Positions 10,601 to 18,649 of a DNA stretch of 64,000 nt are shown piece by piece. Both the position numbers and the translations under genes were made by a program. The stretch lies in the NCBI GenBank assembly GCA_052103955.1, contig JBQELO010000007.1, positions 62,001 to 126,000 of the forward strand, written 5' to 3'. Each line of letters opens with the position of its first letter. The stretch's first letter is position 1. The DNA is from Paenalcaligenes sp052103955. GTDB taxonomy: Bacteria > Pseudomonadota > Gammaproteobacteria > Burkholderiales > Burkholderiaceae_B. A model generated the notes under the pieces. The model had not been told where the DNA came from, did no database searches, and saw only the letters and a program-made list of their open reading frames with translations.

Positions 10601-10715
10601 CGGGCAACGGAGCAACAGGCAGCATAAACAGCGACAGCACCCCCGCTCCCACCATCGCCAAACACACTAATGTGGTGGCAACGGGGCGCACAATAAAGAG
10701 GGTTAGCCACCTCAT
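7614..10715 (-). CDS. muxC: RND efflux pump subunit, MdtC/MuxC-like
   Basis: Inner-membrane, proton-driven drug exporter of the HAE-1 RND family, 1033 residues, the usual size. Visible features: N-terminal helix with FIVRPVATTLVCL, porter-domain start PLPEMDFPMIMVEARLSGASPE, the proton-relay Asp pair in STGFVVDDAIVVLESVMRHVERG (about residues 395-417), and the C-terminal GIVKKNAIMMVDYAL. The next gene upstream is a different RND pump, so the active pump is expected to be a hetero-trimer as in E. coli MdtBC. It overlaps the upstream pump gene by 4 bases. Symbol by analogy of gene order only. Confidence 0.9.
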   Translation of the reverse strand: MRWLTLFIVRPVATTLVCLAMVGAGVLSLFMLPVAPLPEMDFPMIMVEARLSGASPETMSSSVAMPLEQSLGSISGVMEMTSRSSEGSTRITLMFDLSQDINNAAREVQAAINQARPMLPSGMRDPPSYFKVNPSSMPVMVLAMTSPIATPAELYDLATTIVAQKLAQVKGVGEVSVGGSSLPAVRISLNPRLLSSMGVSLDEIRSALSRENAIGPNGYLENSDHQWYVNSGAQMNRAQQFRPLIVAWRDGNPIRLSDVALVEDSTETLYNAGFSNEKPAVLLVVRRQADANIIETVDAIRDKLPDFEAMMPADVHLSVAQDRTPSIRASLEEARKTLIIAMVLVVLVVLAFLRDWRAALIPAIAVPASLLSAFSLVYFFGFSLNTISLMALIISTGFVVDDAIVVLESVMRHVERGVKPFRAAIRGVREVGFTVLAMSISLVAVFIPLWLVGGLVGQLFKEFAVTLSVAIFFSLLISLMLTPMMAARLLPDTPKAKPMFQGVSRALGYVGHVFAVAYQRSLAWALRHRRLTLLSLFLAIVLNGYLFAVIPKGLFPQQDTGQLMGFFRVDKGTSFQGMLPKLDKFRTVLMNDPAVQSVAVFAGGQGASTSSTILIELKPLDERDASASTVVARLREQLQSEPGARMFLTPQQDIFVGGAGRAGAYQYSLLGSDLVLLKEWMPKVRRAMAALPELTDVEADSEEPGWRVDMRIDREKATSLGVDMALIAATLNNSFSQRQVSVVYGRLNQYNIVLGVEERFAQDVESLKQVEVISKDGSRIPLSTFTDFVPGSAPLSVNHEGLFVSESISFALAEGVSLEQGVNAIERSLAEISLPTNQIQTGFGGTAKLMQDSLAQQPWLILAALATMYIVLGMLYESYIHPITILSTLPSAGIGALLALMVMKEDFSVIALIGVFLLIGIVKKNAIMMVDYALIAERRDGLPPEEAIYQACLVRFRPIMMTTISAILGAVPLIVATGAGVEMRQPLGLTIVGGLLLSQVLTLYTTPVVYLYLDRFRQRYLAKRRARLSNHAA

Positions 10716-13700
10716 GCGCTAACCTCTCTCCCTGTGGCTCGTGATGCTTTCCAGCGCGTGGCCAATCTATCAAAAAACAAATAGATCACTGGCGTTGTAA
10801 ACAGGGTCAGCACTTGGCTGCATAGCAAACCGCCCACCATCACCAAACCGAGTGGCTGGCGCAGCTCGGCCCCAGAACCCGATGCAAACATCAGCGGCAA
10901 CGCCCCAAATAGCGCCGCCAATGTTGTCATTAAGATGGGCCTAAACCGCAGTAACGCCGCTTGATGTATAGCGTCTTGCGCCGACAAACCTTGTTCGCGC
11001 TGCGCAACCAAGGCAAAGTCGATCATCATGATGGCGTTTTTCTTCACAATACCGATCAGCAAGATAATGCCTATCACGCCAATCATGTCTAAATCGCGTC
11101 CAGCTAACAGCAATGCTGCCAACGCTCCAATCGTGGCCGAGGGCAAGGTAGACAAAATAGTGATGGGGTGTATATAGCTTTCGTACAAAATCCCCAGCAC
11201 GATATACATGGTGACCACCGCCGCCAACATCAGCCACAGCGTACTGGACAGCGATGCTTCAAACGCGCGTGCGGCACCCAAGAAACGTAATTCGACGGAG
11301 TCAGGCAAACCTATATCTGAACGGGTTGCTTGGATCTCAGCCACGGCTTCAGACAAGGATGCACCCGGTGCCAAACTAAAGGACACGTTAGCAGATGGAA
11401 ATTGATCCAACCTTTCGATGCTAAGCATCATGGGCGCAATACGCCAACTGGCTACTGTGCTTAACGGTACCGTTGTTCCACTACTGGTAGGAATATGTAG
11501 GTTAGCGACGTTTTCAGGGTATTCTCTGAACGCATCTGCTACTTCCAGCACCACCCTATACTGTGCCGACTGTGTATAGATAGTAGAGATTTGCCGCTGC
11601 CCAAACGCGTCGTACAACACATCATCCAAGGTGGACTTCGTAATGCCTAGTCGTGCCGCCGTATCCCTGTCTACATCCAGCATTAACTGCTGACCACCCG
11701 GCTGCTGATCCGTTGCAACAGACTCAATAGACGGCAAGGCACTTAATGCATCTTCCCACACGGGTAGCCAGTTTTCTAACACCCGTTTATCGGGATCAGA
11801 TAAGGCCATTTGGTAGGGGTTACGGGCGACTTGGTCGTCTACCGTCAGCTCTTGCACAGTTTGTATGTACACCTTTAAGCCGGGCACGGTAGCCACCGCT
11901 TGCTCCAACTCTTTGCCTATGGTGATCGCATCCAAGTTACGGTCTGATTGTGGTAATAAGCTAATCTGCATGCGCCCCGTATTTAAGGTCGCATTATTAC
12001 CATCCACCCCAATAAAGGTGGTCACGCTTTCTACATCGGGATGTCGCAAAATCTCTTCTGCCGCCTGCGTTTGCAGGCTGGACATGGCTTGGAAAGACGC
12101 CCGTTGCGGCCCCTCGGTAATGGCCTGCAACATGCCAGTATCTTGCGCGGGGAAAAAACCTTTAGGCACCACCATATACAGCAGTGCCGTTAAAACCATC
12201 GTGCCCACAGCTACCCATAGTGTTAGCACTTGATGGCGCAACACCCATTTCAAGCCATCGTCATAACGCTGGATCATCTCATCGGTTTTATGCGCTAACC
12301 ACGACACAATGCGCTGATAAAATCGCTGCGGTTTTGCAGCCTCTGCCTCGTTAGCGGGCTCATCGCTATGCGCGCGCAACAAGCGTGCACACATCATGGG
12401 CGTCAAGGTGAGCGAAATCACCAACGACAACAAAATAGCGACGGCTAACGTGAGTGCGAATTCTCGGAATAAGCGGCCAATGACATCACTCATAAACAGC
12501 AATGGGATCAGCACAGCAATCAACGAGAAGGTAAGCGACAGCAAGGTAAAGCCAATTTGCTTGGCCCCTTTTAACGAGGCTGCTAACGGTTTTTCACCCT
12601 GCTCTATGTAGCGGGCAATGTTCTCAATCATGACGATGGCATCGTCCACCACAAAGCCAGTAGCAATGGTCAGCGCCATCAAGGTCAGGTTATTCACACT
12701 GAAACCCATCAAGAACATAATGCCAAACGTACCCGCTAACGACAGCGGCACCACCACACCGGGAATGAAGGTTGCTGTCCATGTGCGCAAGAACACAAAG
12801 GTCACCAGCACCACAAGCACAATCGCCAGCAACATTTCTTGCTGCACATGCGCGACCGAGTCGCGAATAGTACGGGTGCGATCAGCCGCCACCACTACGT
12901 CTACTCCGGCAGGCATGGCCTGCTGCAAACTGGGTAGTAGCTCGGTGATTTTATCCACAACCTCGATCACGTTCGCACCAGGCTGGCGCTGCACATTTAA
13001 CAAAATAGCGGGTGTGCTACCAAACCATGCTGATTGACGGGCGTCTTCTGCCGCATGTACGACGGTTGCCACATCGCCCAAACGCAATGCTGAACCATTT
13101 TCGTAGCGCAGAATCAGGTTTTCGTAGTCTTCCACCGACTGTAATTGTTCATTGGCGCTAATAGAGGTAGAGCGTACTGGGCCATTTAAGGTCCCTTTAG
13201 GCTGGTTAACGTTAGCCGCCACTACTGTTTGGCGCACATTACTTAAGGTTAGCTGGTGCGCCGCCAAAGCTTCTGGGTTCACCTGTATGCGCACTGCAGG
13301 ACGTTGCCCGCCGGCAATGCTCACCAAGCCCACACCCGTGACCTGCGAGAGTTTTTGTGCCACCCGCAGATCAATCAAATCCCGTACTTCTGTCAGCGGC
13401 AGTGTGGGTGACATAATCGCCAAACTCAGCACTGGTGTATCCGCAGGGTTCACCTTGTTATAAATAGGTGGCGAAGGTAGGTCAGAAGGCAGCGTGTTGG
13501 CTGCCGCGTTAATGGCTGCTTGCACCTCTTGCTCGGCCACATCCAACGATAAGCCCAAGTCAAACTGCAAGGTAATACGCGACGCCCCACCCGAGCTGGA
13601 TGAGGTCATCTGTGACAAGCCCGACATCTGCCCGAACTGCCGCTCTAATGGCGACGTTACCAAGGCGGTCATCACATCGGGGCTGGCACCGGGGTATAAG

Positions 13701-13846
13701 GTCACCACTTGGATAGTGGGGTAATCCACTTGGGGTAACGCAGCAACCGGCAACCACCTGTAGCCCAACAAGCCAGCACCTAACAAGGCCAACATGGCCA
13801 AGGTTGTGGCTACTGGCCTTAGGATAAACAGACGTGAGAAGTTCAC
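10712..13846 (-). CDS. muxB: RND efflux pump subunit, MdtB/MuxB-like
   Basis: Second RND proton/drug antiporter of the operon, 1044 residues. It begins FILRPVATTLAMLALLGAG, has the porter motif LPQVDYPTIQVVTLYPGASPD, the proton-relay pair in ATGFVVDDAIVMIENIARYIEQG and the C-terminal GIVKKNAIMMIDFAL. A charged insertion (HSDEPANEAEAAKPQ, near residue 500) lies in the cytoplasmic linker between the two halves. Overlaps of 4 bases on both sides with muxA and muxC show tight translational coupling. In the well-studied MdtABC pump both B and C are needed for full activity; that is carried over here by analogy. Confidence 0.9.
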   Translation of the reverse strand: MNFSRLFILRPVATTLAMLALLGAGLLGYRWLPVAALPQVDYPTIQVVTLYPGASPDVMTALVTSPLERQFGQMSGLSQMTSSSSGGASRITLQFDLGLSLDVAEQEVQAAINAAANTLPSDLPSPPIYNKVNPADTPVLSLAIMSPTLPLTEVRDLIDLRVAQKLSQVTGVGLVSIAGGQRPAVRIQVNPEALAAHQLTLSNVRQTVVAANVNQPKGTLNGPVRSTSISANEQLQSVEDYENLILRYENGSALRLGDVATVVHAAEDARQSAWFGSTPAILLNVQRQPGANVIEVVDKITELLPSLQQAMPAGVDVVVAADRTRTIRDSVAHVQQEMLLAIVLVVLVTFVFLRTWTATFIPGVVVPLSLAGTFGIMFLMGFSVNNLTLMALTIATGFVVDDAIVMIENIARYIEQGEKPLAASLKGAKQIGFTLLSLTFSLIAVLIPLLFMSDVIGRLFREFALTLAVAILLSLVISLTLTPMMCARLLRAHSDEPANEAEAAKPQRFYQRIVSWLAHKTDEMIQRYDDGLKWVLRHQVLTLWVAVGTMVLTALLYMVVPKGFFPAQDTGMLQAITEGPQRASFQAMSSLQTQAAEEILRHPDVESVTTFIGVDGNNATLNTGRMQISLLPQSDRNLDAITIGKELEQAVATVPGLKVYIQTVQELTVDDQVARNPYQMALSDPDKRVLENWLPVWEDALSALPSIESVATDQQPGGQQLMLDVDRDTAARLGITKSTLDDVLYDAFGQRQISTIYTQSAQYRVVLEVADAFREYPENVANLHIPTSSGTTVPLSTVASWRIAPMMLSIERLDQFPSANVSFSLAPGASLSEAVAEIQATRSDIGLPDSVELRFLGAARAFEASLSSTLWLMLAAVVTMYIVLGILYESYIHPITILSTLPSATIGALAALLLAGRDLDMIGVIGIILLIGIVKKNAIMMIDFALVAQREQGLSAQDAIHQAALLRFRPILMTTLAALFGALPLMFASGSGAELRQPLGLVMVGGLLCSQVLTLFTTPVIYLFFDRLATRWKASRATGREVSA

Positions 13847-15093
13847 GGTTTGCTGACCTCAGGTGCGATCACATCCACTTCAGCCCCTTCACGCAAGCGA
13901 TCCATGCCCTCGGTCACGATTTGCTCGCCAGCCTCCAAGCCATTCAACACCACGGTATCCACATCGTTGGTGACACCAGTTTGGATGGCACGCACCGACA
14001 CCTTGCTTTGCTCGTTGATCACATACACATAATCACCAATAGAGCCGCTTTGTATCGCCCGTGCGGGCACAATCACACCATCTTGCTGACCTAGCAAGAC
14101 TTTCACATTCACAAACTGGTTGGGAAATAGCTTGTGGTCTTCGTTCGCAAATTTCGCCTTGATGCGCACCGTACCGGTGTTCACATCAATTTGGTTATCA
14201 ATTGCCATCAACTCGCCGGTAGCTAACAGTTCACCATTACGGTTGCTCACCGTTACCGTCACCATCCCCGGGTAAGAGGCACGTATGGGCGTGGATACTT
14301 TCTCGCCATTATCCAGCACTGTGCTGGCCAACATTTCGTGTTCGTGTACGGCTTCTAACACGCGCTGCAAATCTTGCTGAGGCAATGAAAAATGCGTAGA
14401 AATAGGTTGAGTTTGGGTAATCACCACCAACCCTTCCGTACTACCCGCCGAGATCAGGTTGCCTTTATCTACTGTACGCAACCCCAAACGGCCACTCAAT
14501 GGCGCCGTAATGCGGGTGTAATCCAATTGCAATTGCGCTTCGTCTACGCCTGCTTTAGCGGCCTGCACAGCGCCTTGTAGCTGCTGTGTGGTGGCCTCTT
14601 GGCTTTGCAGTTGCTGTAACGAAATGGAGTCTTGCTTGGATAAGCGTTTGTACCGGTCTAGGTCCAGACGCGCTAACCGCAGTTGTGCTTCACTTTGCAC
14701 CAACTGTGCTTTGGCTTGATCTAAGCGTATTTGATAAGAACGTGGATCAATCTTCGCCAGCAACGCACCTTCTTCCGTCCACTGTCCATCTTCAAATGCA
14801 ATATCTACCAACTCGCCTTCTACGCGGCTACGCACAGTAACCACATTAAACGCTTGTACAGTACCAATGGCAGGAAGCAACACGGGCAATTGACCAAACC
14901 GTGCTTGCGCTGCACGCACAGGCACTTTAGCTCCCATCATCCCCATCATGCCGGGGCGTCCTTTTGGGGCGCTCTGCCCCCCTGCTGTTCGACTGGACTG
15001 CCACCAATATACGGCTACGATCACCATCACGATTAGCAAGCACCACCAGACCACCCGCGCACGGGGTCTTGAACGGGATGCAGAATTCGTCAT
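13843..15093 (-). CDS. muxA: RND efflux periplasmic adaptor, MdtA/MuxA-like
   Basis: Membrane-fusion protein linking the RND pump to the outer-membrane channel. The 416-residue product has an Arg-rich start, one N-terminal anchor helix (VVWWCLLIVMVIVAVYWW, about residues 14-31), then a Gly/Met-rich linker (GRPGMMGMMGAK). Next come the lipoyl half GTVQAFNVVTVRSRVEGELV, a coiled-coil hairpin rich in Gln and Lys (about residues 125-185), the second lipoyl half ITAPLSGRLGLRTVDKGNLI, and a beta-barrel domain. No lipobox is seen, so it is anchored by the helix. First gene of the four-gene operon. Its upstream region holds a 10-base direct repeat listed separately. Confidence 0.9.
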   Translation of the reverse strand: MTNSASRSRPRARVVWWCLLIVMVIVAVYWWQSSRTAGGQSAPKGRPGMMGMMGAKVPVRAAQARFGQLPVLLPAIGTVQAFNVVTVRSRVEGELVDIAFEDGQWTEEGALLAKIDPRSYQIRLDQAKAQLVQSEAQLRLARLDLDRYKRLSKQDSISLQQLQSQEATTQQLQGAVQAAKAGVDEAQLQLDYTRITAPLSGRLGLRTVDKGNLISAGSTEGLVVITQTQPISTHFSLPQQDLQRVLEAVHEHEMLASTVLDNGEKVSTPIRASYPGMVTVTVSNRNGELLATGELMAIDNQIDVNTGTVRIKAKFANEDHKLFPNQFVNVKVLLGQQDGVIVPARAIQSGSIGDYVYVINEQSKVSVRAIQTGVTNDVDTVVLNGLEAGEQIVTEGMDRLREGAEVDVIAPEVSKP

Positions 15094-15165
15094 TCACTGC
15101 TCTCCAACAAGCAAAGCTATTTTTTTTAGATAGGGCTATGCGCCCCGTGTCATTTGCAGCGTAAG

Positions 15166-15189
15166 TAGCTACTCTGATTTAGCTACTCT
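15166..15189. repeat. 10-base direct repeat upstream of the efflux operon
   Basis: TAGCTACTCT occurs at 15166-15175 and again at 15180-15189, a 14-base period, 73-96 bases upstream of the muxA start. Direct repeats in such a position can bind response regulators, but no regulator gene lies next to this operon, and 14 bases is not a whole helical turn. It could be chance. Confidence 0.3.
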
Positions 15190-15265
15190 AGCGACGCACT
15201 CAACCACATTGGGACTCTCTGCAAAGGAATAAGTTCCATTCTCAATAACAAAAAGCATCTGTACG

Positions 15266-16021
15266 TTACCCAATATTGCAGCGTGCCAGTTTGAAATGTA
15301 TATCTCGTGTCAACGGCACGGGTTTGTTGGTGGTGTCTTGCAAGGCAAAACGCACCCACAATACATATTTATTCGCGCTCATTTCAGGAAACACGCCAGC
15401 CGCTTCATTGACCCATACCCGCAGCAACTGGAAGGACTTACCGCCTAGCATTTCCTGATAATTGCCTTCGTGCGCCGTGTGCTCTAGCACATCCCCCGCA
15501 TCGCGTAATAAACGCAGTACCAACATCAATGCGGTATGCATAGGCCTAAAAGCGTCTGACCATTCTTTAAGATCAGCGTGGCGTTGCGCCACTGGCCTGG
15601 ATTGCCACGCAAAATACGAAGGAATATCCACTTGCGAACAACCGCCAGGAATCGTCAAACGGCCACGCAAGCTGCCTAGCCATTCGTTTTCTTTAAGGTT
15701 TTGTCCTAAGCGTCCTTGCGCCGCCAATGGGCTGGACACTTCTTGCAGTTCGTTAAGCATGTTATCCAGCAACTGGGCGGATACACCGGGGTGTTCACGT
15801 AATGCCGACAACGCCGCACGCTGGCGCTCTATATCCTGCAGAATCATTCCACGTAAGTCTGAACGTTCACACACATCCAGTATCTCGAACAATGTAGTGA
15901 CGGCTATCTGGTGCAAATGGGAGTCATCACCCGCCATGAAATAGCACAGACGGTCAAATAAATATTCGACCCGCAGGAAGGCACGTACACGTTCATTACA
16001 GGGATACTCGTAAAGAATCAC
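15266..16021 (-). CDS. zapD: Cell division protein ZapD (DUF1342)
   Basis: Cytoplasmic FtsZ-binding protein that bundles FtsZ filaments at the division ring. The 251-residue product opens with ILYEYPCNERVRAFLRVEYLFDRL, the conserved ZapD N-terminus, and continues helical up to about residue 120. A beta-rich C-terminal half follows (GGCSQVDIPSYFAWQ, GGKSFQLLRVWVN). Length matches the family (about 250). It follows coaE and the prepilin peptidase on the same strand, the usual order in proteobacteria. The small zinc protein YacG that normally follows zapD is not found. Confidence 0.92.
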   Translation of the reverse strand: MILYEYPCNERVRAFLRVEYLFDRLCYFMAGDDSHLHQIAVTTLFEILDVCERSDLRGMILQDIERQRAALSALREHPGVSAQLLDNMLNELQEVSSPLAAQGRLGQNLKENEWLGSLRGRLTIPGGCSQVDIPSYFAWQSRPVAQRHADLKEWSDAFRPMHTALMLVLRLLRDAGDVLEHTAHEGNYQEMLGGKSFQLLRVWVNEAAGVFPEMSANKYVLWVRFALQDTTNKPVPLTRDIHFKLARCNIG

Positions 16022-16065
16022 GTGAAAAAAACCCTTTAATAGCTAAAAAAATGCACTGATATAGA

Positions 16066-16665
16066 TTAACGCCGTTGCAACCACTGCTGGTGTAACTGTT
16101 CAGTTTGACGGCTCAACTCACTGAGTGAGGTAGTGCCATCATTCACAATCACATCGTCGGCCACAGCCAAACGTTGCTCTCTGGTTGCCTGCGCTCCCAT
16201 GATACGCTCAATGACTTCATCCGTCAGCCCACTACGCTCACGTACCCGCTGTTTTTGGGTAGCTTCATCGCAGTCCACCACACAAATGCGATCTACATGA
16301 TTACGCCATCTACCCCGCTCGATCAGCAATGGCACTACCACTACCACATACAGCCCACTGGCAGTCATAACTTGCCTACGAGCCTCTTCCCAAATTAACG
16401 GGTGTAATACAGCTTCTAGACGCTGACGTTCTGATGGCGTAGCAAACACATGCTCGCGCATACGTTGCCTATCCATGCCGTGTTCTGCAGTAATAAACTC
16501 TGGGCCAAACTGCTCAGCAATGGCGGCTATCGCCAAACCTTCAGGCTGACACAGTTGGTGGGCTACTAAATCAGTATCTACCACCGTCGCGCCCCACTCT
16601 TCCAGCAGTGTGGCCACTTGGCTTTTACCTGACCCTATTCCACCTGTTAACCCAATTTTTAGCAT
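16066..16665 (-). CDS. coaE: Dephospho-CoA kinase
   Basis: Catalyses the last step of coenzyme A synthesis, phosphorylating the 3'-hydroxyl of dephospho-CoA. The 199-residue product starts MLKIGLTGGIGSGKS, with the P-loop at residues 8-15, followed by VVDTDLVAHQL (substrate-binding Asp), LHPLIWEE and VVVVPLLIERGRW. All are typical CoaE signatures. It lies between the prepilin peptidase gene (13-base gap) and zapD (44-base gap), probably one transcript. Confidence 0.95.
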   Translation of the reverse strand: MLKIGLTGGIGSGKSQVATLLEEWGATVVDTDLVAHQLCQPEGLAIAAIAEQFGPEFITAEHGMDRQRMREHVFATPSERQRLEAVLHPLIWEEARRQVMTASGLYVVVVVPLLIERGRWRNHVDRICVVDCDEATQKQRVRERSGLTDEVIERIMGAQATREQRLAVADDVIVNDGTTSLSELSRQTEQLHQQWLQRR

Positions 16666-16678
16666 AGGCTTTGCATCC

Positions 16679-17443
16679 TTAAAACCCGTATGGTGAAAAG
16701 CCCATACTCAGGCTGGATTCCCATACATTTATTACACTATACGCTAGGCATAAGTATGGCCCAAAAGCACACGCTCCGCGAGGTAAACAGCGTTGCTGCC
16801 AACCTGCTTGCACTACCCAACAGGCACAGGTTGAAACCAACACCAAGCCTATACCTGCCCCGGATTGCGGGCTGGCCGCCCACAGCCCTAAATACAATTT
16901 AAAGTCTCCGGCTCCCATCCACCGCTGATGCGCTAGCGGTAAACCATAGCGATACGCTATATACAAGGCCACACCCCACCACCATGCCACATCAGGGGTA
17001 CTCATAGCGATACTACCGTCTATATTGACCCACCACGGCACAATCATTAACGGGATAGTTAATGCATCAGGCAGCAACCGCGTATACAGATCACACCATG
17101 CTAAAAATAATAGAACCACAGTTAGCACTGCTACCCATAGGCTCACTACTATAGAAACGTGTCCATGCGTAACGGACTGCCCCCCCTTATGTAGCAGTGC
17201 AGTCGCTAAAAACACGCCCACACTTACCCCCAGCACTGCACAACCACGTTGCCATACCGAGTGAGGCCACACACCAAAGCGGGCCCAATAACCTGGCCGC
17301 TGTAGCGTTTGCCATGCAGCACGCCATAAACTTCCGCTGTTAGGTGTAGCACCCTGTTGCAAGATAAAGGCATAGCACGCAGCCCAACTTTGGGCGAATG
17401 CCATTAAAAAAGTTGCCAGCAGTGCGCACAGCAAATACAGCAT
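16679..17443 (-). CDS. pilD: Prepilin peptidase (A24 family) with reduced N-terminal domain
   Basis: Aspartic membrane protease that cleaves type IV prepilin-like leaders. The 254-residue product is largely transmembrane and keeps the two active-site aspartates: DLYTRLLPDALT (about residues 117-128) and WMGAGDFKL (about 173-181, the GxGD-type site). The N-terminal region lacks the CPxC pairs and the GSFLNVVIYR-type stretch of bifunctional PilD, so N-methylation is doubtful. I chose the ATG at 17443 because AAGGA lies 7 bases upstream; an upstream in-frame start would add 25 non-membrane residues. No pilB or pilC is in the window, although coaE linkage is typical of pilD. Confidence 0.82.
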   Translation of the reverse strand: MLYLLCALLATFLMAFAQSWAACYAFILQQGATPNSGSLWRAAWQTLQRPGYWARFGVWPHSVWQRGCAVLGVSVGVFLATALLHKGGQSVTHGHVSIVVSLWVAVLTVVLLFLAWCDLYTRLLPDALTIPLMIVPWWVNIDGSIAMSTPDVAWWWGVALYIAYRYGLPLAHQRWMGAGDFKLYLGLWAASPQSGAGIGLVLVSTCACWVVQAGWQQRCLPRGACAFGPYLCLAYSVINVWESSLSMGFSPYGF

Positions 17444-17516
17444 TGTTGGAATCCTTATTCGCGAACAGCTTATAATGATTACTTCATTTGCCCACTTACC
17501 TGCACAGGATGGCATC

Positions 17517-18167
17517 ATGCGTGCTCTTACTACCTCTGCTTTCCCAAGCCGTTCCCTGCTAACAGGCCTAGCACTTTGTGCATTACTTGCCGGTTGCGCT
17601 AGCCAATCAACGCCACCGTCATATCAAAGCAGCCGCTCTGATACTGAAAATGATGCGCAAAACTCTGCCCGAGCCCAGCATACGCATGCGGCTTCGCAGT
17701 TGCAGTTTGGTTTTGGTAAAGACGCTGTTGCCGAGCAACCTCGTACAGCTGACCAACAATTGATTGAAAGTCGTCAGGTACGAGAGCTCGTTGAGCCACG
17801 TACATTCTTGGGTACGATTTCTTGCTCACCTACCGATACACTGTGTGTGCCATTACGTACTACGCTAACCACCGCCCCTTCTGGTATTTGGCGTATGCGT
17901 ATTGAAGCGGCCGACCGTTCTGCCCCTACCCACACCACCAGCGGCTGTTGGTATCAGGTTGGTAGCCAGCCTAATCGCATTATTTTGCAGTTAAGCAATG
18001 ACGCTACCTTGGCCGAACTCAGTTTCGTGAACAATAACCAGATGAAAGTGCAGGCGTTTAACCAACAACGTCCTACGCTGGAAACCCTACTGAGCCGCCA
18101 AGCAGATATAGACCCCATCAACGAGTTGGATGGTCGTCCGGCCCCTCAGTGTAATCGTCCGCAGTAG
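17517..18167 (+). CDS. Putative lipoprotein of unknown function
   Basis: I do not recognise this protein. The 216-residue product has a clear lipoprotein signal peptide: basic start, hydrophobic stretch LLTGLALCALLAGC with the lipobox Cys at about residue 27, then a polar Ser/Gln/Thr-rich segment (about 30-90). A folded domain with four further cysteines follows (ISCSPTDTLCVPL, SGCWYQVG and APQC near the end). The start is the ATG at 17517, preceded by AGGA at proper spacing; an upstream start would spoil the signal peptide. It diverges from pilD, whose start lies 73 bases away. Its 3' end overlaps the convergent LuxR-type gene by 50 bases. Confidence 0.75.
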   Translation: MRALTTSAFPSRSLLTGLALCALLAGCASQSTPPSYQSSRSDTENDAQNSARAQHTHAASQLQFGFGKDAVAEQPRTADQQLIESRQVRELVEPRTFLGTISCSPTDTLCVPLRTTLTTAPSGIWRMRIEAADRSAPTHTTSGCWYQVGSQPNRIILQLSNDATLAELSFVNNNQMKVQAFNQQRPTLETLLSRQADIDPINELDGRPAPQCNRPQ

Positions 18168-18465
18168 CAGGCCCGTTAACATCTTGGCTGGAACCGCGAC
18201 ACGCTTCGGCGTCCGGTTCAGCCAGACTATAACGATTGCGCATGCCTCGCGTGAACACCAAATGCGAGAGTTCCATCGCGCCGCGCACATTCAATTTGCT
18301 GTACATGCTGCCCCGGTGTGCATCTACCGTGCGCTGTGAAATACCCAGTTTTGCTGCAATAGACTTGCTTGGCAACCCCTGTATGACCAATTTCATGACT
18401 TGTAGCTCACGCGCGGTTAAGCGCTGATTCAGCCATGTCGCGGTTTCTTGTTGTGGTGTCTGCAT
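18118..18465 (-). CDS. Small LuxR-type HTH transcriptional regulator
   Basis: A 115-residue protein consisting almost only of a LuxR/GerE DNA-binding domain: LTARELQVMKLVIQGLPSKSIAAKL, then GISQRTVDAHRGSMYSKLNVRGAMEL (about residues 15-65). A polar, acidic tail of about 45 residues follows. No receiver or ligand domain is present, so any signal must come from a partner or from expression level. I chose the ATG at 18465 because GGAGG lies 7 bases upstream. The tail is encoded antisense to the last 50 bases of the lipoprotein gene, so its final residues may simply reflect readthrough into that gene. Confidence 0.75.
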   Translation of the reverse strand: MQTPQQETATWLNQRLTARELQVMKLVIQGLPSKSIAAKLGISQRTVDAHRGSMYSKLNVRGAMELSHLVFTRGMRNRYSLAEPDAEACRGSSQDVNGPATADDYTEGPDDHPTR

Positions 18466-18603
18466 TACAAAGCCTCCAATAAGTGGGAGCAATAAAAATT
18501 GCCACCTGAAAACGCTACCCTACCGCCCTAGTTATGGCAAATAATAGCGACACTTATGCTTTGTTACAATATGATCAAATGGTCCACCTAGCAAACCTCT
18601 TCG

Positions 18604-18633
18604 CTTCAATCCCACCGTTACGCAGGATTGAAG
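18604..18633. other. Inverted repeat downstream of the YidB-like gene
   Basis: CTTCAATCC (18604-18612) and GGATTGAAG (18625-18633) form a perfect 9-base stem with a 12-base loop, 17 bases past the stop of the YidB-like gene. No T-run follows on either strand, so this is not a classical intrinsic terminator. It may be an RNA 3'-end stabiliser or a protein-binding site. Confidence 0.4.
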
Positions 18634-18649
18634 GCTACCACTTATCGTC

